Position numbers and translations under genes: made by a program. From positions 186,001 through 250,000 of the forward strand of contig CANLBM010000003.1 of assembly GCA_947488845.1 (NCBI GenBank): DNA of 64,000 bases, in the 5' to 3' direction. Of this stretch, positions 8,381 to 17,147 are shown piece by piece. The notes under the pieces are model-generated. The model was not told the origin of the DNA. It saw nothing but the letters and a program-made list of their open reading frames with translations, and made no database searches. The stretch is from an uncultured Sphingomonadaceae bacterium (lineage in GTDB: Bacteria; Pseudomonadota; Alphaproteobacteria; Sphingomonadales; Sphingomonadaceae). Each line of letters starts with the position of its first letter. Position 1 is the first letter of the stretch.

Positions 8381-9313
8381 ATGGCATTAGTATCAGTCGT
8401 GGGTGCAACCGGCCGTCAGGGCCTCGCACAAATACGGCAATTGGCCGCAGCCGGCCACAAGGTTCGTGCCTTGTCGCGCAGTGAAACGCCAGATCTGGGA
8501 GGTTCCAATGTCGCGGATGAATGCCGGAAAATCGATCTTAGCGACGAATCGACCTGGGTCCCGGCCTTCGAAGGATCGGACGCGGTTTTCTATACTCACC
8601 CGCTGCAGGCGCGCGAAGATCGTGCGACCATGGTCGGCAAGGTGGCGGCTGCGGCCAAGGAGGCCGGCACCGAGCGTTTCGTCTGGAACACCTCGAGCTG
8701 GATCCCCGAGCGTCCCGGCGAGCCGTTCACTTATGGCAACAACACCATCGCGGTGAACGAGATTTTCCGGTCCGGCATGCCGGCCACCGTATTCGGTTCG
8801 GTCTTGTTCATGGACAATCTGCTGACCAATTGGGCGCGGCCGTTCATTGTCGACGAAAAACGCTATGTCTATCCGCACAACGCCGATCTTCAGGCCAACT
8901 GGATCAGCCTTGACGATGTCGGCAAGTGCATGGTTGCCGCGATGGACCGTCCGGACTTTGAGGGCTCCTGGCTCAATATTGGCGGACCACAGCGCATCAA
9001 GCCCCCGGAAGTAGCCGAGATCCTGTCACGTGTATTCGGCCATGAGATCAAATATGATCCCTGCACGCCAAAGGAATTTGGCGACTATCTGGTCAAGGCC
9101 TTTGGTGATGACGTGCCACCGGAAAATCGCGAATCCATGGCTGCCGGGATCACTGCCTTCTACGAATATAACAACAATAACGTAACAAGGCCGTTTGAAG
9201 TGGACACCGACTTCATGCAGCAGCGTCTGCCGGAAGTCGAATTCGAGACACTCGAACAATGGGCCGCGCGGCAGGACTGGTCGGAAGACGCGCACAGACC
9301 GCCGGCGGGATAG
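8381..9313 (+). CDS. NmrA-family NAD(P)-binding protein
   Basis: 310 residues, an atypical SDR of the NmrA/HSCARG type. The glycine motif VVGATGRQG is at residues 6-14 right after the start, followed by VRALSRSE. The later body (NTSSWIPERPGEPFTYGNN, WISLDDVGKCMVAAMDRPDF, LNIGGPQRIKPPEVAEIL) is typical of NmrA proteins, which have lost the usual Tyr/Lys catalytic pair and act as redox sensors or quinone/azo reductases. ATG 8381, preceded by AGGAGAGAAAATC, is the start; an in-frame ATG at 8324 lacks a ribosome site. It shares direction with the SDR gene upstream and is followed by a long hairpin that separates it from the convergent hupE-like gene. Confidence 0.88.
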   Translation: MALVSVVGATGRQGLAQIRQLAAAGHKVRALSRSETPDLGGSNVADECRKIDLSDESTWVPAFEGSDAVFYTHPLQAREDRATMVGKVAAAAKEAGTERFVWNTSSWIPERPGEPFTYGNNTIAVNEIFRSGMPATVFGSVLFMDNLLTNWARPFIVDEKRYVYPHNADLQANWISLDDVGKCMVAAMDRPDFEGSWLNIGGPQRIKPPEVAEILSRVFGHEIKYDPCTPKEFGDYLVKAFGDDVPPENRESMAAGITAFYEYNNNNVTRPFEVDTDFMQQRLPEVEFETLEQWAARQDWSEDAHRPPAG

Positions 9314-9341
9314 TCCTTCTTACAGCCTGTTATTGATGGCA

Positions 9342-9396
9342 CGAACATTTCGGCCTTTGCTCCGATCTTCGGAGCGAAGGCCGAATCATTTGTTCG
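9342..9396. terminator. Bidirectional terminator hairpin between convergent genes
   Basis: A 16-bp inverted repeat (9349-9364 with 9370-9385, one wobble pair, 5-base loop) is embedded in a second pairing of CGAACA (9342-9347) with TGTTCG (9391-9396). It lies 35 bases after the NmrA stop and 22 bases before the stop of the convergent HupE-like gene. No long T-run follows on either side, so it may act as a transcript-end stabiliser rather than a textbook intrinsic terminator. Confidence 0.65.
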
Positions 9397-9417
9397 CCGG
9401 TCGAACTGGTTGATGTC

Positions 9418-10407
9418 TCAGGCGATCATCCGCTCGACAAACCAGTAAGTGGCGATAATCCCGATGCCATAGGCCATTGCGGTTCTGGTTGGCTGCAACC
9501 ATTGGTCCCGCATCCTCCGTATGCCGTATAGCGCCGCCAGACCCGCGGCCACGATCGCCAGCTGTCCGATTTCGACACCGAGGTTGAAAGTCAGCAAGGC
9601 CAGGGGAACGTCATTTTCCGGCAGTCCGATTTCGGCGAGCGCGCCGGCGAAGCCGAAGCCGTGGAGCAGCCCGAACAGAAAGGCCACGATCCAGGGAAAA
9701 CGTTCCGAGAGGCGAAGATCGCCGGGCCCGGATTTCACGACTTCGACGGCGAGAAAGACGATCGACAGCGCAATCACCGCTTCAACTGGCCGGGACGGCA
9801 ATGACAGCAAGCCCAGCGTCGTACCAGCCAGCGTCAGGCTATGCGCGATAGTGAAGGCGGTGACGGTCTTGGCGACGAGCCAGCCGCCTTTGAGCAGTAG
9901 AACCAGCGCCAACACGAAAAACAGATGATCAAATCCCAGCAAGATATGCTCGAAGCCGAGGATCGTGTAAGTCGCGGCAACATTGGAGATTATTGAAGGC
10001 TTGGCGAGGGTTGCGGTCGGCTGGTCCGGTGTCAGGCGCACGGTCTGCATGGCGCCATCGATGGGTGCAATGCGCACCAATGCATCGGTGGTCGACAGTT
10101 CCAGACCCTTCAGGCCGATAGTCTTCCTCTGCACCGATCCGTCGCAGCGCAGCGAGAACCGGGTGAGAATATTGCCACCGGCAAATTCGCGCCGGCGCTC
10201 GCGCTCCATTTTGCAATTGTCGGGTATTGTGACCTCGCCGCTATGGCCAAGTCGCGAATTGGCCGACGCCTTCCACAGCAGCAACCATTGGCCCGGCGAT
10301 TGTTCGGTCATCTCGATATAGGCCGGACGCAGTTCATCGGCATGGGCGCTGGTCGGACAGAGGGCGAGCACCAGATATGTCCATATGACTGCACAGCAGC
10401 GTTTCAT
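9418..10407 (-). CDS. HupE/UreJ-family membrane protein with periplasmic N-domain
   Basis: 329 residues. A signal peptide (about 1-23, cleaved near AHADE) precedes a ~130-residue periplasmic beta-rich domain, then six or so membrane helices beginning near residue 150. The C-terminal part has HupE/UreJ_2 features: FEHILLGFDHLFFVLALVLLLK, AFTIAHSLTLAG and FGLLHGFGFAGALAEIGLP, with conserved histidines and aspartate that could bind or carry nickel or another metal. HupE and UreJ relatives are nickel/cobalt permeases, but this subgroup is not linked to hydrogenase or urease here. Its start overlaps the stop of the PpiC-like gene as ATGA, and DUF3604 lies just upstream, so the three form one transcript. 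Confidence 0.87.
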   Translation of the reverse strand: MKRCCAVIWTYLVLALCPTSAHADELRPAYIEMTEQSPGQWLLLWKASANSRLGHSGEVTIPDNCKMERERRREFAGGNILTRFSLRCDGSVQRKTIGLKGLELSTTDALVRIAPIDGAMQTVRLTPDQPTATLAKPSIISNVAATYTILGFEHILLGFDHLFFVLALVLLLKGGWLVAKTVTAFTIAHSLTLAGTTLGLLSLPSRPVEAVIALSIVFLAVEVVKSGPGDLRLSERFPWIVAFLFGLLHGFGFAGALAEIGLPENDVPLALLTFNLGVEIGQLAIVAAGLAALYGIRRMRDQWLQPTRTAMAYGIGIIATYWFVERMIA

Positions 10408-11219
10408 GGCCGTCCGACTATGGTGATTTCATATTGCGCCCGGTAACGCTCCAGCGCTTTTTGCTTTTGCGCGGTCTGTCGCGCCGCGTGCCACTCGTTG
10501 ACTATACGCTGCCGGACATCGTCCAGAACAGCCGTTTTGCCAGGTGTCTTCGCGGTGACCTTGACCGCATGAAAGCCAAAACCCGATGTGACAGGTCCGC
10601 TCCAGACACCGGTTTTCATCCCCTCAAATTGACCGGCAAATTTATCGCCAAACTGGCGGCCGATATCTTCGGTGCTGGCCCGTTCTAGAGTCTCTGGCAG
10701 GGAAATGGATTGTGCAAAGGCTGCGGACCCGGAGCCGGCGTTCAGTTGATCGATCCGCTCCCCCGCTTGCGCCGCGCTGATCTGGCCAAGATAGATTTGC
10801 TCGAAGTCATAGAGCGGAGACAAAGCATATTTGTCAGGATTCTTGTCCATCCATTGCTGGAGCATGGTGTCGGTAGGATCGACATTATCTGCGTCCTGGC
10901 CATCAACGAAACGCATCTTGGTAAAGAGCCTCCGCCGGATCATGGGATCATTTTTGTCGAGCCCCAGGCGCAAGGCTTCGCGATAGTAGATTTCTTCGGC
11001 AATCTCCTGATCGATCAGGCCGTCCAGTTCCTGTCGGGTCGGTGCGCGGCGGAAATTTTGAACCCAGTCCGTCTTGAGCCGGGCGATATCCGTTTCGTCG
11101 ATGCTGATAGTATAATCCGCCGGATCACGGCTACTGCCGGTAGCCCAGAAGAACGCAAAAATCAGAAGCGCGCCGCCGAGAAAATGTACCAGTGGTTCTC
11201 GAATAAACTTCCGCAACAT
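10404..11219 (-). CDS. Membrane-anchored PpiC/parvulin-type peptidyl-prolyl isomerase
   Basis: 271 residues. One N-terminal membrane anchor (PLVHFLGGALLIFAFFWATG) is followed by a SurA/PpiC-like helical chaperone segment (RAPTRQELDGLIDQEIAEEIYYREALRLGL), then a parvulin-like domain with FGDKFAGQFEGMKTGVWSGPVTSGFGFHAVKV. The family pattern G-x-W-S-GPV-x-S-x-x-G-H/F-HxV is clear. It acts in the periplasm as a folding factor. Its 3' end overlaps the HupE-like start by four bases, and the DUF3604 lipoprotein gene ends 92 bases upstream. It may be a dedicated foldase for one of those partners (inference). Confidence 0.87.
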   Translation of the reverse strand: MLRKFIREPLVHFLGGALLIFAFFWATGSSRDPADYTISIDETDIARLKTDWVQNFRRAPTRQELDGLIDQEIAEEIYYREALRLGLDKNDPMIRRRLFTKMRFVDGQDADNVDPTDTMLQQWMDKNPDKYALSPLYDFEQIYLGQISAAQAGERIDQLNAGSGSAAFAQSISLPETLERASTEDIGRQFGDKFAGQFEGMKTGVWSGPVTSGFGFHAVKVTAKTPGKTAVLDDVRQRIVNEWHAARQTAQKQKALERYRAQYEITIVGRP

Positions 11220-11311
11220 ATATCATGTAACTCATTATGTTCAGCCGCAGCCAGGCGATGCATCACGGAGCCATATGATGACAGGCGCCGTGAGATAAGG
11301 GGGGCGCTGGC

Positions 11312-13201
11312 CTATGCAGCCGGCGTATACCAGATCGGCGAGCTATAGGCGCGCTCCTGCTGAATCCTGATCACGTCATCGGGCAGCGTCAGGCTGAATT
11401 TCAACGCATCATAGACCGGCCAGGTCGGTGTCGGAATTTCCAGCACGCGGACATAATAAAAGGCATTTTGCGCGGCGTCAAAATCGGGGTCCTGCCAGAA
11501 GGTGACCAGCTCCGGCGCGCCGGTGGCATTATCCCAGGTGCCCTTGGTCAGATCAACGGTATTGGGTACCGCAGGAAGCTTGCCATCGGTGCCGAGCTTG
11601 CGTGCCGGGGCATCACTCCAGCTGACATTATAGACCTTTTCCTGGCTCTTGCCGGTCGCGTCGACCCAGCCCTTGATCACCTGGATGCGATCGAGACTGG
11701 CGCTCTCCGGATCCATCAGCGCGCTGATCAGGAATTTGGGTACCTCGCCGTCGCCACCCGCCAGATCGCCGCCCATCGGAACGCCTTTGGCATAGCCGGT
11801 TATGACCAAGTCAGCGATATCGTCGGCAGTGAAATCAAAACCGCCAAAGAAGCGGACCTGCATCCGGGGGCCCGTGGTAGCATAGACTTCGCGGCGCATC
11901 ATCGCGTCGAATATCGCTTCGCGCGTGTTGCTGGTCGCCCAGACCGCCGCATAGCCGCTCGACAGATAATGCCAGCCGAATCGGCCTTCGCGGGTGCCGA
12001 GATTTTGTGGCTCGAGTGCGCGATCCTTGTTATTCGCCTCGTTGGCGCTGTGTTTGCCGAAGAAATTATTCTCGTCCGCTGTCGCCAGCGAGGTATGGCT
12101 GTCGGTCGATCCGATCATGCCAAATTTGAATGGATTGGCGCCAACCGCCAGAGTCAGTTCCAAGCCGCGTTTCAGCGCTTCGCGAACATAGCTGCCGCCG
12201 TAACTTTCGGGCGGCATATCCAGCGTGCAGCTCAAGTTGCACTTGTCCCAGCCAGCGATTCCGAAATCGGCAAATTCGTCATTGGGCGAAAGAAACGGGT
12301 GGGTTTCGCTGTCTCCCTTGATCTGCGTGACCTCGACAATCGGCTCGCGGAGCGCGCGGGTTTTGATATAGGCCGCGTCAATCGGGCTGCCGTCGAACTT
12401 GTTCATCGCGAACATGCGGCCATTCGAGACATTGCTGTTATGCGGAATAGCGAGCACCTTGCCGCCGGTATTCTTCTCGTAGGCATCCATATAGGCCCAG
12501 AGCTTTTCCGGGTCCTGTAATCCCAGGGCACCATAAGGAACAGTGTCACCCATTTTCTCCGGGTTGTCGCGAAACATCACGACGCGGTGGAGATTATCGC
12601 CATCCGGCATCGATGTATATTCGAAGCCCATGAAAGCGGTGAACTTTCCCGGTTCATTATATTTATTGACGATCTCGCCATGTTTTTCCCACAGATCGGC
12701 GGTGCGTTCCCGCGATTCTTCCGGATCGGTGAGCGATTTCGGCAGTGTGCCCTTGGCCGCACCGTCGATGAGCTCTGCCGTGACCCGCAATGATCCTTCA
12801 TCGCTCTCGTTCATCATGTCATGCCAGCGCAACAGAAATTTATTGGTCAGCAGAGCAATGCGCGGGGCTTCCATGATCGCCTTGGTCGCACCCATTGCAT
12901 CGCTGTGATCGGCAATCACCAGAAAATCGAGCGGCCGGGATAGCTTGGCCTTGGCGCCTTTGGTTGCCGTGACTTCCTCGCCGCGCGCAAATCTGAGGGC
13001 GTTCTCGGCGTCCAGTCGATCGCCAAAGCCGAATGCGTCAATGCTGTTGTCCGTGTGGAGATGGGTGTCGCCCCAGAAAACCTGTTCGGGATATTCGGTG
13101 TTCGCAACCGCTACGCTATCCTCGTCACCATCGTTGATTTTCGAGCAGCCCGATAATAGCAGTGCAGCCGTGCATGCCGCCAACATCAGTGATTTGCGCA
13201 T
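11312..13201 (-). CDS. DUF3604 lipoprotein, PHP-like metal hydrolase
   Basis: 629 residues with a lipobox (LLLSGCS, Cys19), so it is anchored in the envelope. DUF3604 has a PHP-like metal site, visible as WGDTHLHTDNS (HxH), LVIADHSDAMG, AIPHNSNVSNG and MIGSTDSHTS. Family members are large and of unproven substrate; the metal motifs suggest a phosphoesterase-like or other hydrolase. GFEYTSMPDGDNLHRVVMFRDN and the C-terminal PIWYTPA are also typical. It is the first gene of a module with PpiC and HupE-like proteins on the same strand. A pathway role remains open; a periplasmic metalloenzyme with its own foldase and metal transporter is one reading. Confidence 0.88.
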   Translation of the reverse strand: MRKSLMLAACTAALLLSGCSKINDGDEDSVAVANTEYPEQVFWGDTHLHTDNSIDAFGFGDRLDAENALRFARGEEVTATKGAKAKLSRPLDFLVIADHSDAMGATKAIMEAPRIALLTNKFLLRWHDMMNESDEGSLRVTAELIDGAAKGTLPKSLTDPEESRERTADLWEKHGEIVNKYNEPGKFTAFMGFEYTSMPDGDNLHRVVMFRDNPEKMGDTVPYGALGLQDPEKLWAYMDAYEKNTGGKVLAIPHNSNVSNGRMFAMNKFDGSPIDAAYIKTRALREPIVEVTQIKGDSETHPFLSPNDEFADFGIAGWDKCNLSCTLDMPPESYGGSYVREALKRGLELTLAVGANPFKFGMIGSTDSHTSLATADENNFFGKHSANEANNKDRALEPQNLGTREGRFGWHYLSSGYAAVWATSNTREAIFDAMMRREVYATTGPRMQVRFFGGFDFTADDIADLVITGYAKGVPMGGDLAGGDGEVPKFLISALMDPESASLDRIQVIKGWVDATGKSQEKVYNVSWSDAPARKLGTDGKLPAVPNTVDLTKGTWDNATGAPELVTFWQDPDFDAAQNAFYYVRVLEIPTPTWPVYDALKFSLTLPDDVIRIQQERAYSSPIWYTPAA

Positions 13202-13288
13202 AGTGAGTCTCCCATCCCAATGACCCGAAGCTATCCCTCTCGCGGAGCAGGTGCAATAGGCAGTTGGTTTGGCTAGGCTGACGTAGCG

Positions 13289-14896
13289 TCAACCGAGCCA
13301 TCGGCCCAGAAAACCACGGTCCCGCAAGATGGCCTTGGCGGCATTGTAACCCGGTGCGCCGGTTACACCGCCGCCCGGGTGGGTCCCCGAACCGCACATA
13401 TAAAGACTCTTTAACGGTCCCTTATAATTGGCAGATCCGATTACCGGCCGTGCTGTCCAAAGCTGGTCGAGAGACATGCGACCATGAAATATATCACCGC
13501 CGACCAGACCGAATTTGCGTTCAAGGTCGAGCGGGGACAGCGCCATTTGTCCCAGGATCAGCTTGCGAAAGCCCGGTGCATGAGCTTCGACAACGTCCAG
13601 TATCGCATCTACTGCTGCGCGGCGTTCGTCGTCCCAGTTGCGGCCCACGGGCAACTCAGGGGCAAATTGTTGGCAAAACAGACTTGCGACATGCTGGCCG
13701 GCAGGGGCAAGACTGTCGTCGACAAGACTGGGTATCAACATCTCGACAACCGGCTGGCGCGACCAGCCGTATCGACGCGCGTCCTGATAGGCCCGGTCCA
13801 TATAGTCGAGCGAGGGTGCCATGATGATCCCGGATTTCAGATGATCGCCGGCCCCCGGAAGGTCGGTAAAATCGGGCAGGCCGTCGAGCGCCAGATTCAT
13901 CCGGAAGCTGCCGGAGCCACATTGATAGCCGGCCATCATATTGCGAAAATCGGCGGGCAGGTCGGCCGGATCGATCATCCGGTCATAGAACAGTTTCGGG
14001 CCGACATTGGCGATGATCTTTGGCGCATGAATCTGCTCGCCGCCGACTGTGCAAATTCCGACCGCGATACCATTCTCGACCAGCAGTTTTGCGACCGGCG
14101 TTGCGAGACTGATCTCGACCCCGGCGTCTTGGCAGGCATCGGCCATGAGCTGCGTGATTCGTCCCATACCGCCGATCACATGGCCCCATTGCCCCTGCTT
14201 GCCATTGATTTCGCCGAAGACGTGATGGAGCAGAACATAGGCGCTACCCGGCGTATCCGGGCTGGCATAATTGCCGACAATCGCATCAAAGCCGAATGCC
14301 GCCTTGATCGGCGCGCTTTCAAACCATTGGTCCAGCAGTTCGCGGGCGCTTAGCGTGAACAATTTAATGATTGCATGCTGTTCCTGCAATGATAGCCGGG
14401 TGAACCGGCGGGCCGCCTTGATCCCCGCCAGCATGGCATGGGCACCGCCTCCGACATTGGGGGGAATTTCCAGCGCCAGATCGCGTAATATGGCCGCCGC
14501 CGATTCCAGCATCTCGTAATATTGCGGCAAGCGGGCCGCGTCGGACGCGGAAAATCGCGCGACCTCCTTTTGCGTGGCTTCCAGCGAGCCGCCGAGGAGC
14601 AAATATTCACCCTCGCCCAGTGGCAGGAAGTTGCTTTTCGGCCGTTCGATCACCCGGTAGCCGCGTTCCGCCAGGCCCATGTCGGCGATGATCTTCGGCT
14701 GGAGCAGCGAGACCGTGTAGCTGGCGGTGCTGTTGCGAAAGCCGGGATGGAATTCCTCGGTCACCGCTGCACCGCCGATCACATTGCGCGCTTCCAATAT
14801 CCGGACCTTCATTCCGGCGCGGGCGAGATAATAACCGCATACCAGACCGTTATGGCCCCCGCCGATGATTAATGCGTCCGGTGAAATTGTGTTCAT
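13289..14896 (-). CDS. FAD-dependent oxidoreductase, phytoene-desaturase/PYROXD2-like
   Basis: 535 residues. The N-terminal dinucleotide-binding motif is DALIIGGGHNGLVCGYYLAR followed by VRILEARNVIGGAAVTEEF. The C-terminal FAD-binding signature is LYMCGSGTHPGGGVTGAPGYNAAK. GGDIFHGRMSLDQLW just before it is characteristic of the PYROXD2-like branch of the CrtI/amine-oxidase superfamily. No carotenoid genes are adjacent, so desaturation of a carotenoid is not implied. ATG 14896 begins the family-like N-terminus; the longer frame to 14935 adds 13 unrelated residues. No clear Shine-Dalgarno precedes it. The gene faces the DUF885 gene across 159 bases. Confidence 0.88.
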   Translation of the reverse strand: MNTISPDALIIGGGHNGLVCGYYLARAGMKVRILEARNVIGGAAVTEEFHPGFRNSTASYTVSLLQPKIIADMGLAERGYRVIERPKSNFLPLGEGEYLLLGGSLEATQKEVARFSASDAARLPQYYEMLESAAAILRDLALEIPPNVGGGAHAMLAGIKAARRFTRLSLQEQHAIIKLFTLSARELLDQWFESAPIKAAFGFDAIVGNYASPDTPGSAYVLLHHVFGEINGKQGQWGHVIGGMGRITQLMADACQDAGVEISLATPVAKLLVENGIAVGICTVGGEQIHAPKIIANVGPKLFYDRMIDPADLPADFRNMMAGYQCGSGSFRMNLALDGLPDFTDLPGAGDHLKSGIIMAPSLDYMDRAYQDARRYGWSRQPVVEMLIPSLVDDSLAPAGQHVASLFCQQFAPELPVGRNWDDERRAAVDAILDVVEAHAPGFRKLILGQMALSPLDLERKFGLVGGDIFHGRMSLDQLWTARPVIGSANYKGPLKSLYMCGSGTHPGGGVTGAPGYNAAKAILRDRGFLGRWLG

Positions 14897-15055
14897 GGTG
14901 GTTCGAGATCTACCGTTGGACGATCCTGGCAGCAACCGGCAATTGCCGGGATGACACTGTCACCGGGGTGCGATGCCCGCGGACCGGAAGGTTTGTGCAA
15001 ATCGAAACGGAATGTTAGGATCGCAGAAATTTGAATCAAATAGGGAATGTTTTGG

Positions 15056-16873
15056 ATGAGATTTTTTTTGCTGACTGCCGCTTCTGCCTTGGCTTTGGCT
15101 GCGGTCGCCATTGCGCCGGCAACCCATGCGCAAACCGTTGAAACCGTCACCCCGGCAAAAGAGGATATCAACAATCAGTTATCAGAATTTTTTAAAGATT
15201 ATGATGATCAGGAACTGGCTCATTCTCCCGTTTCCAAAGCCTATCGTGGTATAAGGGATGCCGACTATGGCAAATGGGACGACCCGAGCGATGCCGCTGA
15301 AGTAGCGCAATATGAACGTGGCCAGCTGGCGCGCGCGCAGATGGAAGCAGAGTTTTCCGAAGATCAGTTGAGCGAAGCCAGCCAGCTGAGCTATCGCCTG
15401 TTTCAGGCGCGGGCCGAGCGTTCGAGCAATGCCTTTCCCTTCCGTCACAACGCCTATATTTTTGACCAGATGAATGGCGCGCAAAGCCAGATTCCGGCGT
15501 TCATGATCAATATTCACCGGGTGTCGAGCAAAGCGGACGCGGAAGCCTATGTCAGCCGCCTTGATATGGCAGGTCCACTGATCGAGACACTGGTGGTCCA
15601 GTCGGCCGAGCGGGCGGACGATGGTATCATCGTTCCGGACTGGGTGTTCCCCTATGTGATCGCCGACGCAAAAAATGTGATCAGCGGTGCGCCATTCGGT
15701 AAAGGTGATGACTCTCCCATTTTTGCTGATCTCAAAAAGAAGGTGATGGCGCTCGATATCCCCGATGCGGAAAAATCCGCGCTGGTGGCACGCGGTACGG
15801 CGGCATTGAACAACAGTCTTAAGCCCGCCTACGAGAAATTGATTGCCGAAATGGAACGCCAGCAGGCAATGGGTGTCGAAGGCGATGGTATCTGGCGGTT
15901 CACGGACGGGGCTGCTTATTATGCCGAGCGGTTGAACAATTATACGACCACCGATTTGACGGCAGACGAAATCCACAAAATCGGTCTCGAGAATGTCGAG
16001 CGGATTCACGGCCTGATGCGAAAGATCATGGCCGATGTCGGTTTTGACGGCGACCTGCAGGATTTCTTCCAGCATTTGCGAACCGGGGATGAATTTTATT
16101 ACGGCACGCGCGAAGCCTATCTGGCGGATGTTGATGGCAAACTGGCGGCGATGGAAGCCAAGCTGCCGGAGTTTTTCAACACGTTGCCGAAAGCGCCACT
16201 GGTCATCAAGCCGGTAGAGGCGTTCCGCGAGAAATCAGCGGGCAAGGCGTTTTACAACGGCCCGGCGCCGGATGGCTCACGCCCCGGGACCTATTACGTC
16301 AATCTCTATAATTTGCGCAGCATGTCCAAGACCGAGCTGGAAGCGCTAGCGTTTCACGAGGGATTGCCGGGTCATCATTTGCAAAGATCGATCCAGACAG
16401 AACTTGGTGATTTGCCTCCCTTCCGGAGATTTGGCGGATGGACTGCCTATACCGAAGGCTGGGGTCTCTATTCGGAGGAACTCGGCAAGGATATGGGCTT
16501 TTACGAGGACCCTTACGGCGATTTCGGCCGGCTCGGGATGGAATTGTGGCGGGCCTGCCGGCTGGTTGTCGACACCGGCATCCATCACAAGCGCTGGAGC
16601 CGCGAGCAAGCCATTCAATATCTGACGGACAATACGCCCAATCCCGAAGGTGATATCCGCAAGGCGATCGAGCGCTATGTCGTCTACCCGGGGCAGGCGA
16701 CGGCCTATATGATCGGCAAGCTTAAAATCCTCGAGCTTCGCGACCGGGCACAGGAAGCGCTGGGCGACAAGTTCACCATGGGCGAGTTTCATGATGTGAT
16801 TCTGAACAGTGGTCCGGTGCCGCTCGATATTATGGAAGAACGGGTTAATGCCTGGATCGCCTCGAGCAGCTGA
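15056..16873 (+). CDS. DUF885 putative secreted metallopeptidase
   Basis: 605 residues. The signal peptide is MRFFLLTAASALALAAVAIAPATHAQ with Ala-x-Ala cleavage near residue 26, so the protein is exported. DUF885 is recognised by LEALAFHEGLPGHHLQRSIQ (a HExxH-like HEGLPGHH that probably binds zinc) and by GGWTAYTEGWGLYSEEL, R-x3-DTGIH, and AIERYVVYPGQATAYMIGKL. Family members are thought to be dipeptidase-like zinc enzymes. ATG 15056 is chosen over ATG 15047 because AGGGA ends directly at 15047 and is 8-9 bases from 15056. Transcribed alone, divergent from the FAD oxidoreductase. Confidence 0.87.
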   Translation: MRFFLLTAASALALAAVAIAPATHAQTVETVTPAKEDINNQLSEFFKDYDDQELAHSPVSKAYRGIRDADYGKWDDPSDAAEVAQYERGQLARAQMEAEFSEDQLSEASQLSYRLFQARAERSSNAFPFRHNAYIFDQMNGAQSQIPAFMINIHRVSSKADAEAYVSRLDMAGPLIETLVVQSAERADDGIIVPDWVFPYVIADAKNVISGAPFGKGDDSPIFADLKKKVMALDIPDAEKSALVARGTAALNNSLKPAYEKLIAEMERQQAMGVEGDGIWRFTDGAAYYAERLNNYTTTDLTADEIHKIGLENVERIHGLMRKIMADVGFDGDLQDFFQHLRTGDEFYYGTREAYLADVDGKLAAMEAKLPEFFNTLPKAPLVIKPVEAFREKSAGKAFYNGPAPDGSRPGTYYVNLYNLRSMSKTELEALAFHEGLPGHHLQRSIQTELGDLPPFRRFGGWTAYTEGWGLYSEELGKDMGFYEDPYGDFGRLGMELWRACRLVVDTGIHHKRWSREQAIQYLTDNTPNPEGDIRKAIERYVVYPGQATAYMIGKLKILELRDRAQEALGDKFTMGEFHDVILNSGPVPLDIMEERVNAWIASSS

Positions 16874-16959
16874 GTTGGGGCAGCAATCAGGCGCTGTGGC
16901 CTGAATAGTCAAACGTTCTGGATGAATCTGTCGTTTTTATCCAATTAATCAATATCACT

Positions 16960-17071
16960 AGAGGTGCATAGACGGCTTGCGACCCGAAGGGCTCTCGCCA
17001 TCGCTCAGGTGATGGCATGTGGGTTCTTTTCCTTATTGGCCTGACTATTAATTTAGTCAGGCCTTTTTTTT
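16960..17071 (+). ncRNA. Candidate structured RNA ending in an intrinsic terminator
   Basis: Between the DUF885 stop and the AraC gene lies a GC-rich, foldable segment. GACCC (16981-16985) can pair with GGGTT (17021-17025) around an inner hairpin of GCCATC (16997-17002) with GATGGC (17011-17016). A strong terminator follows directly. This layout suits a small RNA, a leader attenuator for the AraC gene, or a 3'-UTR-derived RNA of the DUF885 transcript. I do not match it to a known riboswitch class. The 5' boundary is a guess. Confidence 0.35.
17038..17071 (+). terminator. Strong intrinsic terminator
   Basis: A perfect 10-bp stem (17038-17047 with 17054-17063) and a 6-base AT loop are followed by eight T residues (17064-17071). 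It lies 165 bases after the DUF885 stop and 77 bases before the AraC-like start, so it ends either the DUF885 transcript or the structured RNA candidate just upstream. Confidence 0.9.
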
Positions 17072-17147
17072 ATCTTTGTTTTCCAGCTATAAAGGCGCAT
17101 TCATATGTTGTCTGAACCTGGGGAGGGACGGATCAAGGGGTCGTAAG

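Noticed and set aside
16960..17036. Known riboswitch (lysine, glycine, SAM-II or TPP class)
   Set aside because: I tried to match the AGAGGTGC and CCGAAGGG elements, but the conserved cores of these classes are not present and the neighbouring genes do not fit their ligands.
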